Assembly (NCBI RefSeq): GCF_000496755.2
Contig: NZ_AYKS02000093.1
Location: 27,535-91,534 of the forward strand
Direction of reading: 5' to 3'
Source of the DNA: Serratia sp. DD3
GTDB taxonomy: Bacteria; Pseudomonadota; Gammaproteobacteria; Enterobacterales; Enterobacteriaceae
Length of the DNA: 64,000 bases
The notes under the pieces are model-generated. The model ran no database searches and was not told the origin of the DNA. It saw only the letters and a list, made by a program, of their open reading frames with translations. Shown one piece after another: positions 63,498 through 64,000 of this stretch. Position numbers and translations under genes: made by a program. Position 1 is the stretch's first letter. Each line of letters starts with the position of its first letter.

Positions 63498-64000
63498 ATG
63501 AGTTCGACAGCCAACTTCACGACAGAGCAAGTTGTTGTGGAGAATAACTATCTCGACGCCAGTGATAGGATCCGCCAAGACAAACTGAAAGCCAAACTGG
63601 CCAATGGCACGATCACTGATAGTGAAGTGAAAGATCTGGCTGATCTGACGCTAAAGAATATTACCAGTGATGCCAATCTGAAGGATGCCTGTGCTGATGG
63701 AGCCAGTCCGGGCTGTATCAAGGAGATGAAACTGGCGCTTGCTGCCAAAGACAGCTATCTAGGTTATGCCGAGTACCAGACCTATTACGACTTACGTGAC
63801 CAGTACCCAGATGAAATGGCGAAGTTCGGTGATCTCATTGGTGACTACACGCACGATCTGGTAAAGCTGATTGAGCAAGGCTATACAAAAGAGCAAGCCC
63901 AAACTAAGCTGGCGCAAGATGCGGCCTACGCAGCCAAATATCAGAAAGCCATTGATGAGGTACCTGGATGGGCCAAGATAGCGGTGACCATCCAGGATAC
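63498..64000 (+). CDS. orphan CdiA C-terminal module (VENN), runs off the window
   Basis: ATG 63498, with AGGGA five bases upstream, opens a frame with no stop to the end of the window (167 codons). It starts with MSSTANFTTEQVVVENNYLD; VENN at residues 14-17 is the boundary motif between CdiA pretoxin and toxin. A helical region follows (LKAKLANGTITDSEVKDLADL, GCIKEMKLALAAKDSYL) that resembles the translocation part after VENN. Such displaced cdiA-CT modules downstream of a full cdiA are reservoirs of alternative toxins. The toxin end and its immunity gene lie beyond the window. Confidence 0.75.
   Translation, partial: MSSTANFTTEQVVVENNYLDASDRIRQDKLKAKLANGTITDSEVKDLADLTLKNITSDANLKDACADGASPGCIKEMKLALAAKDSYLGYAEYQTYYDLRDQYPDEMAKFGDLIGDYTHDLVKLIEQGYTKEQAQTKLAQDAAYAAKYQKAIDEVPGWAKIAVTIQD

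Noticed and set aside
1..64000. tRNA, rRNA genes or a prophage attachment site
   Set aside because: Looked for cloverleaf-like and 3'-CCA-ended segments near the islands at 35 kb and 48 kb, and for long flanking repeats; none was convincing.

Overview
The window looks like a chromosome segment from a Gram-negative enterobacterium, most likely a Yersinia of the Y. enterocolitica/environmental clade. That guess rests on family content and moderate GC: an RND pump, Cu/Zn SodC, a DUF2339 membrane protein, a pectate lyase, and a CDI locus with SymE-like genes. The genus is an inference. No rRNA, tRNA or CRISPR array was seen.

Layout. 1-6.5 kb: the end of an FAD oxidoreductase, a hypothetical protein, a SHOCT membrane protein, a three-gene ABC importer (TrpXYZ-like families), and a lipoprotein whose signal peptide is frameshifted. 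6.7-11 kb: a possible defence or DNA-processing patch with a RecQ-like helicase fused to a phosphoribosyltransferase, an overlapping DprA-like gene, and a Fic protein with a 12-bp in-frame tandem repeat. 11.5-16.8 kb: a dihydroxyacetone-kinase operon (kinase, MFS carrier, MDR dehydrogenase, membrane protein) behind an array of AACGTT sites. 17-21 kb: an MFS carrier with an overlapping leader ORF, a second Fic protein, and a HigBA toxin-antitoxin pair between diverged direct repeats. 21.4-31.8 kb: DUF2339 protein, secreted hypothetical, PhzF, SodC and an RND adaptor/pump operon. 32-34.4 kb: a pectate lyase gene split by a complete ISAs1-family element with a 10-bp target duplication.

35-39.1 kb is a worn P4/inovirus-like island: a replication-ATPase remnant, an XRE regulator, AlpA, a Gp2/YagK-like protein and two diverged paralogues.

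39.4-48.1 kb is the most unusual region, a compact seven-gene cluster: urocanate-hydratase homologue, luciferase-like monooxygenase, isochorismatase-like hydrolase, TrpD homologue, a TrpF-phosphoribosyltransferase fusion, an MFS carrier and a UbiD-type decarboxylase. Start/stop overlaps and short spacers point to one transcription unit, preceded by two adjoining palindromes over a possible promoter. It has neither hutH/hutI/hutG nor trpC/A/B, so it is neither a hut nor a trp operon. I infer a pathway that uses PRPP and a nitrogen heterocycle. I do not recognise it as a described system.

48.1-50.3 kb holds decayed gene fragments, an unknown protein and a DUF2913 protein. 50.6-64 kb is a contact-dependent inhibition (two-partner secretion) locus: TpsB transporter, a 3396-residue CdiA-like exoprotein with an ALENN junction, an overlapping 76-residue two-helix putative immunity protein, a strong terminator, two overlapping SymE-like genes, and an orphan VENN-containing CdiA C-terminal module running off the right edge.
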